A stretch of 64,000 nucleotides of DNA, from assembly GCA_016199835.1 (NCBI GenBank), contig JACQFX010000026.1:1-64000 (forward strand). Reading direction: 5' to 3'. Under the pieces are notes generated by a model, which saw only the letters and a list, made by a program, of their open reading frames with translations, did not search any database and was not told where the DNA came from. The position numbers and the translations under genes are program-made. The stretch comes from Nitrosomonadales bacterium (GTDB taxonomy: Bacteria > Pseudomonadota > Gammaproteobacteria > Burkholderiales > Gallionellaceae). This document shows positions 16,561 through 24,638 of this stretch, piece after piece; position 1 is the stretch's first letter, and each line of letters starts with the position of its first letter.

Positions 16561-19500
16561 ATGACTTCTACTCCCGATTCCCTTAAGGCCGGTTCTCCTC
16601 AGGCACGCCGTGCAGCACGTATCGAGCAACTGTTCCCGATCGAATATCCTGCCGATCTGCCTGTAGTGGTGCGGCGCGAGGATCTGGCGCAGGCCATACG
16701 CGAACACCAGGTCGTCATCGTGTGCGGCGAGACCGGCTCGGGCAAGACCACGCAGTTGCCCAAGATATGTCTGGGCATAGGGCGCGGCGTGCAGGGCCTG
16801 ATCGGACACACCCAGCCGCGCCGCGTGGCCGCGCGCTCGGTGGCCGCGCGTATCGCGCACGAGTTGAAGTCCGAACTCGGCGGCGCGGTCGGCTACAAGA
16901 TACGCTTTAACGACAAGGTATCGGAGCACACCTGCATCAAGCTGATGACTGACGGCATTTTGCTGGCCGAGATACAGGGCGATCCGCTGCTGAAGAGATA
17001 CGACACCATCATTATGGACGAGGCGCACGAGCGCTCGCTCAACATCGATTTCCTGCTGGGTTATTTCAAACAACTGTTGCCGCGCCGGCCCGATCTCAAA
17101 CTCATCATCACCTCGGCGACGCTGGATGCGGAACGTTTCGCGCGGCATTTCTCTCTCCCCTCGCCAGCAGGCGGGAGAGGGGGAGAGGGGGCGGGCGCAC
17201 CGATCATCCAGGTTTCCGGTCGCAGCTACCCGGTGGAAGTGCGCTACCGCCCGCCGCAACAGACCGAAGAGGGCGAGCAGCAGGAAGTACCGCAAGCAAT
17301 CTGTGCGGCGCTCGATGAAATCTCCATCGGCGGATTGCGCGGCGACGTGCTGGTGTTCCTGCCCGGCGAACGCGAGATACGCGACACGGCGGAAGCTCTG
17401 CGCAAACATCATCCGCGCGGGGTGGAAATTTTGCCGCTGTTCTCGCGTTTATCTGCCGCCGAACAGGATCGCGTGTTCAAGCTCGCTTCCGGCATGCGTC
17501 GCGTGGTGCTGGCGACCAACGTGGCGGAGACCTCGCTTACCGTGCCCAACATCGGTTATGTGATTGATGCGGGTCTTGCGCGCATCAACCGCTACAGCAT
17601 TCGCCAGAAGGTGGAGCAGTTGCGCATTGAAAAAATTTCGCAGGCGGCGGCCAACCAGCGCGCCGGACGCTGCGGGCGCGTGATGAGCGGCGTGTGTGTG
17701 CGGCTGTATGACGAGGATGATTTCAAGGCGCGCGCCGCATACACCGACGCAGAGATATTCCGCGTATCGCTGGCAACCGTAATTCTGCGCATGAGCGCGC
17801 TCAATCTCGGCGAAGTGGATCAGTTCCCGTTCATCGAGCCGCCCGGATCGCGTTCGATCACCGACGGCTATCAGTTGTTGCAGGAACTGGGCGCGATGGA
17901 CGAGCAGCGCACGCTCACCGCCATAGGCTGCGAACTTGCACGCTTGCCGCTGGACCCGAAAATCGCGCGCCTGCTGCTGGCCGGGCGGCAATACCAGTGT
18001 CTGTCGGAAATCCTCATCATCGCCAGTGCACTGTCGTTGCAAGATCCGCGCGACCGCCCGTCCGATCGACGCGAAGCGGCGGATGCCGCGCATCAGCGTT
18101 TCAACGACGAGCGCTCGGATTTCCTGGCTTATCTCAAGATGTGGGCGTGGTTCCAGCAGGCGGTGCAGCACAAAAAATCCAATCGCCAACTGGCAGACCA
18201 GTGCCGAGCAGGGTTTCTTTCTCCGCTGCGTTTGCGCGAGTGGCATGAGCTGCATCAGCAACTGCATGCACTGATGACGGAGATGGGAATCAGGCTCAAC
18301 GAGCAGCCCGCGAGCTACGAGCAGATACACAAGGCCCTGCTCACCGGCCTGCTCGGCAACATCGGCATGAAGAGCGTGGAGGACATGCATTACCTCGGTG
18401 CGCGCGGCATCAAGTTTTTCATCGCGCCGAATTCGGTGCTGGCGAAGAAAGGCGCAAAGTGGGTGATGGCGGCGGAGCTGATCGAGACCACCAAACTCTA
18501 TGCACGCTGCATCGCACGCATCGAGCCGCAGTGGCTGGAGGAAGTCGGCGCGCATCTCATCAAGCGCCATTACTACGATCCGCACTGGGAGAAAAAGGCG
18601 GCGCAGGTGGCGGCATGGGAGCGCAGCACGCTGTATGGCCTGATCATCAATCCGAAGAAGCGCGTGCATTACGGCCCGATGAATCCCGCTGAGTCGCGCG
18701 AGGTGTTCATCCGTCAGGCGCTGGTGACCGGCGAATTCAACACGCAAGCGCCATTCTTCGCGCATAATCAGAAACTCATCCACGACATCGAAGCGCTGGA
18801 GCACAAGGCGCGCCGTCCCGATGTGCTGGTGGACGATGAGCTGATCTACGCTTTCTACGATGCGCGCATCCCGCAAGGTATCCACAACGGCGCGGCGTTC
18901 GAGCACTGGCGCAAGGAAGCCGAGCGCGAGCAGCCGAAGCTGCTGTTCCTCAAGCGCGACGACCTGATGCGCCATGAAGCAGAGGGCATCACCACCGACC
19001 AGTTCCCGCCGCAACTGGTGATGAACAACGTGAGCTACGCACTGGGTTATCACTTCGCGCCGGGCAAAGCCGACGATGGCGTGACGCTGACAGTGCCGCA
19101 GGCGCTCATCAATCAGGTGTCCGCGCCGCGCTGCGAATATCTGGTGGCGGGCCTGCTGGCGGAGAAGGTGGCGCAACTGCTGAAAACCCTGCCGCAAAAA
19201 CTGCGCCGCCATCTGGTGCCGCTGCCGGAATTCGCCGCCGCGTTCTGCCGCGACGTGCAGCCTTCGGATACGCCGCTGTTGCAGGCGCTGGCGCGTTATA
19301 TCCGCGAACAAAAACAATTCGACACACCGCTGGATGCGTTCCGCCTGGAGCAATTGCCGCAGCATCTGCTGATGAATTTTTATGTGGTGGACGAACATGG
19401 CAGGCAGTTGGGCGTGTCGCGCAATTTCGCCGCTTTGCGCAGCGAGCTTGCGCCCAGGCGCCACTCGTCCGCCGAGAAGGTCGGGGGAAAAACCAGCTCC

Positions 19501-20445
19501 CCGCATCCGCAAGCGGCTGCGGAAATGGCGCTGCGTAGCGGCGGGACACCCACTGGCGTACCCCTTGCGGGTGGAGCGGGGCCGGGGGAACGGGGCGATG
19601 CAAGGCGCCACACCGCATGGGACTTCGGCGATTTCGCCGAGACCATGCAAGTGCAACGCGCAGGCCAGCAGGTGACGGTGTTCAACGCATTGCACGACGA
19701 GAACGACGCCGTCACGCTGCAAGCCTTCGACACGCGCGAAGAAGCGCAAGACGAGCATCGCAAAGGCTTGTCGCGCCTGTTCATGCTGGCGCTGAAAGAA
19801 CAGGTGAAATTCCTCGAAAAAAACTTGCCCGGTTTGCAGGCGATGGCGATGCAATTCCTGCCGTTCGGCAGTTCACAGGATTTGCAGCGCCAGATACTGT
19901 CCGTGACCTTCGAGCGTTGCTGCCTGATGGAGCCGTGGCCGGGCAATGAAAAGGAGTTCGCCGCGCGCAGCAAGGATGCAAAAAGTAGATTGACGCTGGT
20001 GGCGCAGGAGATCGCGCGCCTGGTTAGTGCTGTGCTGACCGAATACCACGCGCTGCAAAAATCCCTGCCCGGCTTCAAGGCACACGGTCAGGTGCAACAG
20101 GATGTCAGGCAGCAACTGGAGTGGCTGTTGGGCAAGGAGTGGATCGCACGCACCCCTTATGAGCGCTTGCAACACTTGCCGCGCTATCTCAAGGCGATCA
20201 ACGTGCGCCTGGAAAAGTTGCGCGCCAACCCCGCGCGCGATGCGCAGCAGCTAGCGCAACTGTCGCCCTTGCAGCAACAGTGGCAACGTAAATTATCCGC
20301 ACAGCAAGGCGAGCGCGATGCCCGGCTGGAAGACTTCGGCTGGATGTTGCAGGAGTTGCGCGTGTCGCTGTTCGCGCAGGAATTGAAAACGCCGGTGATC
20401 GTATCGGTGAAGCGCTTGCAGAAGATCTGGGAAGGGGTGAAATAG
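16561..20445 (+). CDS. hrpA: ATP-dependent RNA helicase HrpA
   Basis: A DEAH-box helicase of 1294 aa, involved in rescue of stalled ribosomes and mRNA processing. Walker A is GETGSGKTTQ at about residues 56-65, the DEAH motif is MDEAHERS, motif III is ITSATL and motif VI is QRAGRCGR. The long C-terminal DUF3418 region is present. Two segments look inserted: SLPSPAGGRGGEGAGA (about residues 198-213), encoded by a CTCTCCCC...GGGAGAGGGGGAGAGG repeat, and about 50 Gly/Pro/Ala-rich residues at 19453-19615. Both keep the frame. ATG 16561 is preferred to a TTG three codons earlier. Confidence 0.94.
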   Translation: MTSTPDSLKAGSPQARRAARIEQLFPIEYPADLPVVVRREDLAQAIREHQVVIVCGETGSGKTTQLPKICLGIGRGVQGLIGHTQPRRVAARSVAARIAHELKSELGGAVGYKIRFNDKVSEHTCIKLMTDGILLAEIQGDPLLKRYDTIIMDEAHERSLNIDFLLGYFKQLLPRRPDLKLIITSATLDAERFARHFSLPSPAGGRGGEGAGAPIIQVSGRSYPVEVRYRPPQQTEEGEQQEVPQAICAALDEISIGGLRGDVLVFLPGEREIRDTAEALRKHHPRGVEILPLFSRLSAAEQDRVFKLASGMRRVVLATNVAETSLTVPNIGYVIDAGLARINRYSIRQKVEQLRIEKISQAAANQRAGRCGRVMSGVCVRLYDEDDFKARAAYTDAEIFRVSLATVILRMSALNLGEVDQFPFIEPPGSRSITDGYQLLQELGAMDEQRTLTAIGCELARLPLDPKIARLLLAGRQYQCLSEILIIASALSLQDPRDRPSDRREAADAAHQRFNDERSDFLAYLKMWAWFQQAVQHKKSNRQLADQCRAGFLSPLRLREWHELHQQLHALMTEMGIRLNEQPASYEQIHKALLTGLLGNIGMKSVEDMHYLGARGIKFFIAPNSVLAKKGAKWVMAAELIETTKLYARCIARIEPQWLEEVGAHLIKRHYYDPHWEKKAAQVAAWERSTLYGLIINPKKRVHYGPMNPAESREVFIRQALVTGEFNTQAPFFAHNQKLIHDIEALEHKARRPDVLVDDELIYAFYDARIPQGIHNGAAFEHWRKEAEREQPKLLFLKRDDLMRHEAEGITTDQFPPQLVMNNVSYALGYHFAPGKADDGVTLTVPQALINQVSAPRCEYLVAGLLAEKVAQLLKTLPQKLRRHLVPLPEFAAAFCRDVQPSDTPLLQALARYIREQKQFDTPLDAFRLEQLPQHLLMNFYVVDEHGRQLGVSRNFAALRSELAPRRHSSAEKVGGKTSSPHPQAAAEMALRSGGTPTGVPLAGGAGPGERGDARRHTAWDFGDFAETMQVQRAGQQVTVFNALHDENDAVTLQAFDTREEAQDEHRKGLSRLFMLALKEQVKFLEKNLPGLQAMAMQFLPFGSSQDLQRQILSVTFERCCLMEPWPGNEKEFAARSKDAKSRLTLVAQEIARLVSAVLTEYHALQKSLPGFKAHGQVQQDVRQQLEWLLGKEWIARTPYERLQHLPRYLKAINVRLEKLRANPARDAQQLAQLSPLQQQWQRKLSAQQGERDARLEDFGWMLQELRVSLFAQELKTPVIVSVKRLQKIWEGVK

Positions 20446-20544
20446 CAGCCCTTTTTGCTGTCGTGAGCGTTACTGACTCAATAACCAATATTGCCTTATA
20501 TCCCGCCCCAGGAGTCCTGCAAGCCGAAGGGCGGGGGCATGCAG

Positions 20545-21198
20545 TCAGTTCAATAGCCACAACGACAAGCCAAACGATAGCAACACGCCAGCCAGAATAA
20601 TATTGCGGCGGCTATTAAAATCCTGCTGGCTTTCTGCGATGCTTGCGACGCCCTTGCTTTTCAGGAATTTGTCAAACCGGTCACGTATGTCCGTCAATTG
20701 TTCGCTTAGAACGCGATCGATGCCCATGACCTTTGCATCCGATTCGGCGGCATTGCCCGTATGCTTGTCGATCTGCGCCAGATAGTTGTTGCTCATGACC
20801 TGATGCTCTACCGTGATCGGGGTCAGCTTCTCGATAAATACATCATACGCATGGTTGACCATCGCAAGATTTTTCAGGCTATCCATGGCGCCCGCATAGT
20901 TCTTTTCAAATACGCCAATCTGTTCGACAAACTCGCCACGATACTGCTTCAGTTTGGCCGGATCGCTGCCGCGCACCCAGACGTCCTTTGCCAATTTGGA
21001 TTCCTTCAATACAGCGATATTCATGCTGTCCAGTTTCACCATTACGTCAAATGCGGCATTGAAATCTTCCATGTTCTTTCTTACGGTCTCTTTCTCGCTG
21101 CTCATGATCGACATGCAAAAAAGCGCCATGGCGATCAGCATGATGAACAATAGCGATTCTGCGCGATTTGCTTTTGCCTTCTCAGATAATTTCTTCAT
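20545..21198 (-). CDS. Membrane protein with periplasmic four-helix-bundle sensor-like domain
   Basis: A 217-aa protein with an N-terminal membrane helix (ESLLFIMLIAMALFCMSIMSS), about 150 residues of predicted long alpha helices, and a second membrane helix ending exactly at the C-terminus (NIILAGVLLSFGLSLWLLN, stop). This is the layout of the periplasmic sensor half of a chemoreceptor or histidine kinase, but HAMP and output domains are absent. The downstream sequence shows no continuation. It may dimerise with or modulate another receptor, or be a remnant. A normal RBS (AAGGATTTTCC) precedes the start. Confidence 0.6.
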   Translation of the reverse strand: MKKLSEKAKANRAESLLFIMLIAMALFCMSIMSSEKETVRKNMEDFNAAFDVMVKLDSMNIAVLKESKLAKDVWVRGSDPAKLKQYRGEFVEQIGVFEKNYAGAMDSLKNLAMVNHAYDVFIEKLTPITVEHQVMSNNYLAQIDKHTGNAAESDAKVMGIDRVLSEQLTDIRDRFDKFLKSKGVASIAESQQDFNSRRNIILAGVLLSFGLSLWLLN

Positions 21199-21533
21199 GG
21201 AAAATCCTTGGGTAACGACGTTTGCGCAGGCTGAAAATAATAACGCCGTATCAACCGGCGTTATGTATCGGCCTGTGGGATGCCGATTTTGTCAGCAATC
21301 GAATGCTGATGGGAGTCGCAATTTAGAGAGAATCAACCCTTGCAGTCTCGATAAGTATCCCCCTTCCCCCAAACTGTGGTTCAAACAACCACGCTTTATT
21401 TATACCCCCAATCCTGGCCGAATTCAACCTGGTGAATTTACGGAACTGCCGGGATGGATTCCGAATGTTTGTCAAATATGGCGTTGTTCTGCGCAGTATA
21501 ATAAACAGGGTAGCCAGCCATAGGGTTAAGGTT

Positions 21534-23420
21534 TTGAGTGCAATTCATGCTTCACAGTTGATCTTCTTTGCTGCGCATGTGCCATTCAGCCGCATGGAGC
21601 AGGGACATTTGCTATGGATGCTGGAGCGCATGAGTCTGGCTTATTACGCAGCGGGTGAAGTCATCGTCTCGCCAGAGCAAGGCAGCGCGGATCGATTCCT
21701 GGTCATCAAGCAGGGAACCGTGCATGGCGAGCAGAGTGTGGCGCAAGCTACCGAGGATGCCTGGCTGGAGCTGGCGGAAGGCGAGTGTTTCCCGCTCGGC
21801 GCGTTGCTGGCAAAGCGCCCCGTCGCCAGTGTCTATCGTGCCGGCAGCGACACGTTCTGTTATGAACTGGCAGCGGATGATTTCAATATCCTGCTCGAAT
21901 TGAGCACGCCTTTTCGCGATTTCTGTACGCGCCGCATCGCCAACCTGCTCGAACATTCCAAACAACTTATCCAGGTGCAGTACGCACAGTCGAGTACCGA
22001 GCAACAATCGTTGAGCAGTCCGCTGTCAGCGCTCATCCGGCGCGCACCTGTCACTTGCGCGCCGGATACCAGCGTGCGCGAAGCGCTTGAACTCATGCAC
22101 TCTTCCCGAGTTGGTTCCATTGTCGCGGTGGATCGGCAGCAGCGGCCGCTCGGCATACTCACGCTGCCCGATGTGCTGGAGCGCATTGCACTGCCGCAGA
22201 TCGATCTTGGCCAGCCGGTGCTGGGCATCATGACCACGCAGTTGACCACGCTGCCGCCGCAGGCGTTGGCGCATGAGGCGGCGCTGGTCATGGCCAGACA
22301 TGGTTTTCGCCATGTACTGGTGGTCGAAGACGGACGGCTGGCCGGACTGGTGTCGGAGAAAGATCTGTTCGCCCTGCAGCGCGTGGGGTTGCGCCAGATC
22401 GGTTCGAACATACGCCATGCGGACAGCATGGCCGTATTGCAACACGCCGCCGCCGACATCCGCCGCATGGCGCACAGCATGATGGCGCAGGGTGTGGCGC
22501 CGGAGCAGTTGACGCAGTTCATTTCCACTTTCAATGACCTGCTTACCGTGCGCGTGATCGAGCTTGAATGCGCGGCAAGCGATCTGCGCGATACGCCCTT
22601 GCTGACAGGCGTGTGCTGGCTGGCGCTGGGGTCGGAAGGGCGCTACGAGCAGACCCTGAACACCGACCAGGACAATGCGCTGATTTTCGCCGTGCCACAG
22701 GGGATGTCGGCTGACCAGGTGCGATCGCAATTGCTGCCATTGGTGGCGCGCATCAATGCCTCGCTTGCTTCGTGCGGATTCCCTTTATGCGAGGGCAACG
22801 TGATGGCTTCCAATCCGCGATGGTGTTTGTCGCTGGAGGAGTGGAAACAGATATTTTCCGGATGGATCATGCACGGCACGCCTGAGGCGTTGTTGCATGC
22901 AACGATTTTCTTCGACTTCCGCGCGCTTCATGGCGCGCAACATCTGGCCGAAGATTTGCGCGCATGGTTGTCGCGGGTCGCCAGCGACAACACGCGCTTC
23001 CTGCACCAGATGGCGGAGAATGCCTTACGCAATCGGCCGCCGCTGGGCGTGGTGCGCGATTTCGTGTTGGATCATGAACACACGCTTGATCTCAAGGTGA
23101 GCGGCATCACCCCGTTCGTGGATGCGGCGCGCATTTTCAGTCTGGCCGCCGGTGTCACGCATACCAGCACCATCCAGCGGCTGCGTTCGAGCGCAGCCAG
23201 ATTGAACATCCATGCTGCCGAGATCGATGCCTGGATAGATGCGCTGTTATTCATTCAGGTGTTGCGCCTGCGGCATCATGATGAAATCAGCGGGAATGCG
23301 GAGCTGGATAATCTGGTTGATCCGGAACGTTTGAATGAACTGGATAGGCGCATCCTCAAGGAGGCGTTCCGCCAGGCGCGCAAATTACAGGCGCGCCTGG
23401 CTTTGGAGTATCACTTGTGA
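21534..23420 (+). CDS. cNMP-binding/CBS/DUF294 nucleotidyltransferase-like signalling protein
   Basis: About 628 aa. An N-terminal cyclic-nucleotide-binding fold (about residues 10-130: YYAAGEVIVSPEQGSADRFLVIKQGTV in parts) is followed by two CBS domains (about 165-285) and a DUF294 putative nucleotidyltransferase domain with GSEGRYEQTLNTDQDNAL, the GS...DxD-type active-site pattern related to GlnD, then a DUF294 C-terminal helical domain. The start is uncertain; TTG 21534 gives a family-like N-terminus, and in-frame upstream codons exist. It heads a block with an exonuclease and a DUF4212/SSS symporter, a common neighbourhood in acetate or solute uptake control. Confidence 0.82.
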   Translation: MSAIHASQLIFFAAHVPFSRMEQGHLLWMLERMSLAYYAAGEVIVSPEQGSADRFLVIKQGTVHGEQSVAQATEDAWLELAEGECFPLGALLAKRPVASVYRAGSDTFCYELAADDFNILLELSTPFRDFCTRRIANLLEHSKQLIQVQYAQSSTEQQSLSSPLSALIRRAPVTCAPDTSVREALELMHSSRVGSIVAVDRQQRPLGILTLPDVLERIALPQIDLGQPVLGIMTTQLTTLPPQALAHEAALVMARHGFRHVLVVEDGRLAGLVSEKDLFALQRVGLRQIGSNIRHADSMAVLQHAAADIRRMAHSMMAQGVAPEQLTQFISTFNDLLTVRVIELECAASDLRDTPLLTGVCWLALGSEGRYEQTLNTDQDNALIFAVPQGMSADQVRSQLLPLVARINASLASCGFPLCEGNVMASNPRWCLSLEEWKQIFSGWIMHGTPEALLHATIFFDFRALHGAQHLAEDLRAWLSRVASDNTRFLHQMAENALRNRPPLGVVRDFVLDHEHTLDLKVSGITPFVDAARIFSLAAGVTHTSTIQRLRSSAARLNIHAAEIDAWIDALLFIQVLRLRHHDEISGNAELDNLVDPERLNELDRRILKEAFRQARKLQARLALEYHL

Positions 23421-23459
23421 GCGCGAACAAGCATGGCGGATTAACCATCGGGATTGGCC

Positions 23460-24179
23460 ATGCTCGTTAGGCTGCTGGACAGTGTGGCGCGGTTTGTGGG
23501 TAAGCGCGTGGTGCTTTCTGTTGAGCAGCAACAGCGGCTGGCCGCCTGGCGCGCATTGCCAGCTTCCCGTTTTTCGCAGCCATGGGCCAACTCGCGCTGC
23601 GTGGTGATGGATGTGGAAACCAGTGGGCTGGATTTGCGGAACGACAGGTTGATCTCCATAGGCGCGGTGGCTGTGGTGCATGGCCGCATCGCATTGGGCG
23701 ACAGCTATTCCGTCGTGTTGCAGCAGGATGTCGCAAGTACGCGGGAAAACATTCTGTTGCATGGCATAAGTGGCAGCGCGCAACGCGACGGGATGCCTGC
23801 GGCAGATGCATTGCTGGGTTTCCTGGAATATCTGGGCAAAGATACGCTGGTGGCTTTTCATGTCACGTTCGACGAGACCATGCTGCGGCGCGCGATGCGC
23901 GATTATCTCGGATTGAGCTTCAAATATCCCTGGCTGGATCTGGCTTATCTGATGCCCGCGCTCAACCCGGCTCTGGCAGGCAAACATCGCACACTTGACG
24001 ATTGGGTGACCGCATTCGGCATATCTATCGATGCGCGGCATGACGCGCTCGCCGATGCGCTGGCGACCGCGCAGTTGTGGCAGGTGGCGACCACTCAAGC
24101 AGCCCGGAATAAAATCTTCACATTCGAAGAGTTGTGCGACCTGGAACAGGCGCAGCGCTGGGTATATGAGATAAGTTAA
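23460..24179 (+). CDS. DEDDh 3'-5' exonuclease (DnaQ/PolC epsilon-like)
   Basis: A 239-aa exonuclease. Exo I is VVMDVETSGLDLRNDRLISIGAV (D and E), Exo II is LVAFHVTFDETML (D) and Exo III is ARHDALADALATA (H and D), so all DEDDh residues are present. An extra ~45-residue N-terminal segment precedes the fold. It follows the DUF294 gene after 39 nt and precedes the symporter genes. This exonuclease/DUF294/symporter grouping is frequent in proteobacteria, but the functional link is unknown. Confidence 0.85.
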   Translation: MLVRLLDSVARFVGKRVVLSVEQQQRLAAWRALPASRFSQPWANSRCVVMDVETSGLDLRNDRLISIGAVAVVHGRIALGDSYSVVLQQDVASTRENILLHGISGSAQRDGMPAADALLGFLEYLGKDTLVAFHVTFDETMLRRAMRDYLGLSFKYPWLDLAYLMPALNPALAGKHRTLDDWVTAFGISIDARHDALADALATAQLWQVATTQAARNKIFTFEELCDLEQAQRWVYEIS

Positions 24180-24315
24180 CTCCCTGTTACGAGCAGGCCC
24201 AAACTCGCCAGGTGCATTGCATTACAAATACGTCAGGCGTAATCTCGCTCCCAATGTGCTCTGTTTACCTGGAGCGTGGTTCGATTATCATGTACTCATT
24301 CATTAGGAGGTGACC

Positions 24316-24636
24316 GTGTCAAATACGAACATCAACTGGGCGGCGATTGATGCCAATCCAAAATTCCAGACCTTGCACCGCAAGAAGACCGTGTTCCTGT
24401 GGAGTCTGATGATTTTCTCCATCATCTATTACTTCATGCTGCCGATAGGCGCGGCGTATTACCAGGAGCTGTTCAAAACCAAGGTGTGGGGCGTGATCAA
24501 TATTGGCATACTGTTCGCCCTGTCCGAGTTCGTGGTGGCTTGGGTGCTCGCCTTCGTCTACTCGAAAAAGGCCAATGCGGAATTCGATGCCATGGCGCAG
24601 GAGATCATCAACGAATCCGTCAACAAGGGAGCCTGA
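24316..24636 (+). CDS. DUF4212 sodium:solute symporter small subunit
   Basis: A 106-aa membrane protein with two hydrophobic helices (FLWSLMIFSIIYYFMLPIGAAYY and VINIGILFALSEFVVAWVLAFVYS). The family is encoded directly before SSS-family symporters and acts as their small subunit. GTG at 24316 lies five bases after a perfect AGGAGG (24305-24310), so it is chosen over the in-frame GTG at 24310 that overlaps the RBS. The large subunit follows after 2 nt. Confidence 0.88.
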   Translation: MSNTNINWAAIDANPKFQTLHRKKTVFLWSLMIFSIIYYFMLPIGAAYYQELFKTKVWGVINIGILFALSEFVVAWVLAFVYSKKANAEFDAMAQEIINESVNKGA

Positions 24637-24638
24637 AC

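Noticed and set aside
17449-19854. 801-codon open frame antisense to hrpA
   Set aside because: Its product is Arg/His/Gln-rich with no domain, while the plus strand encodes all helicase motifs; a codon-bias shadow.
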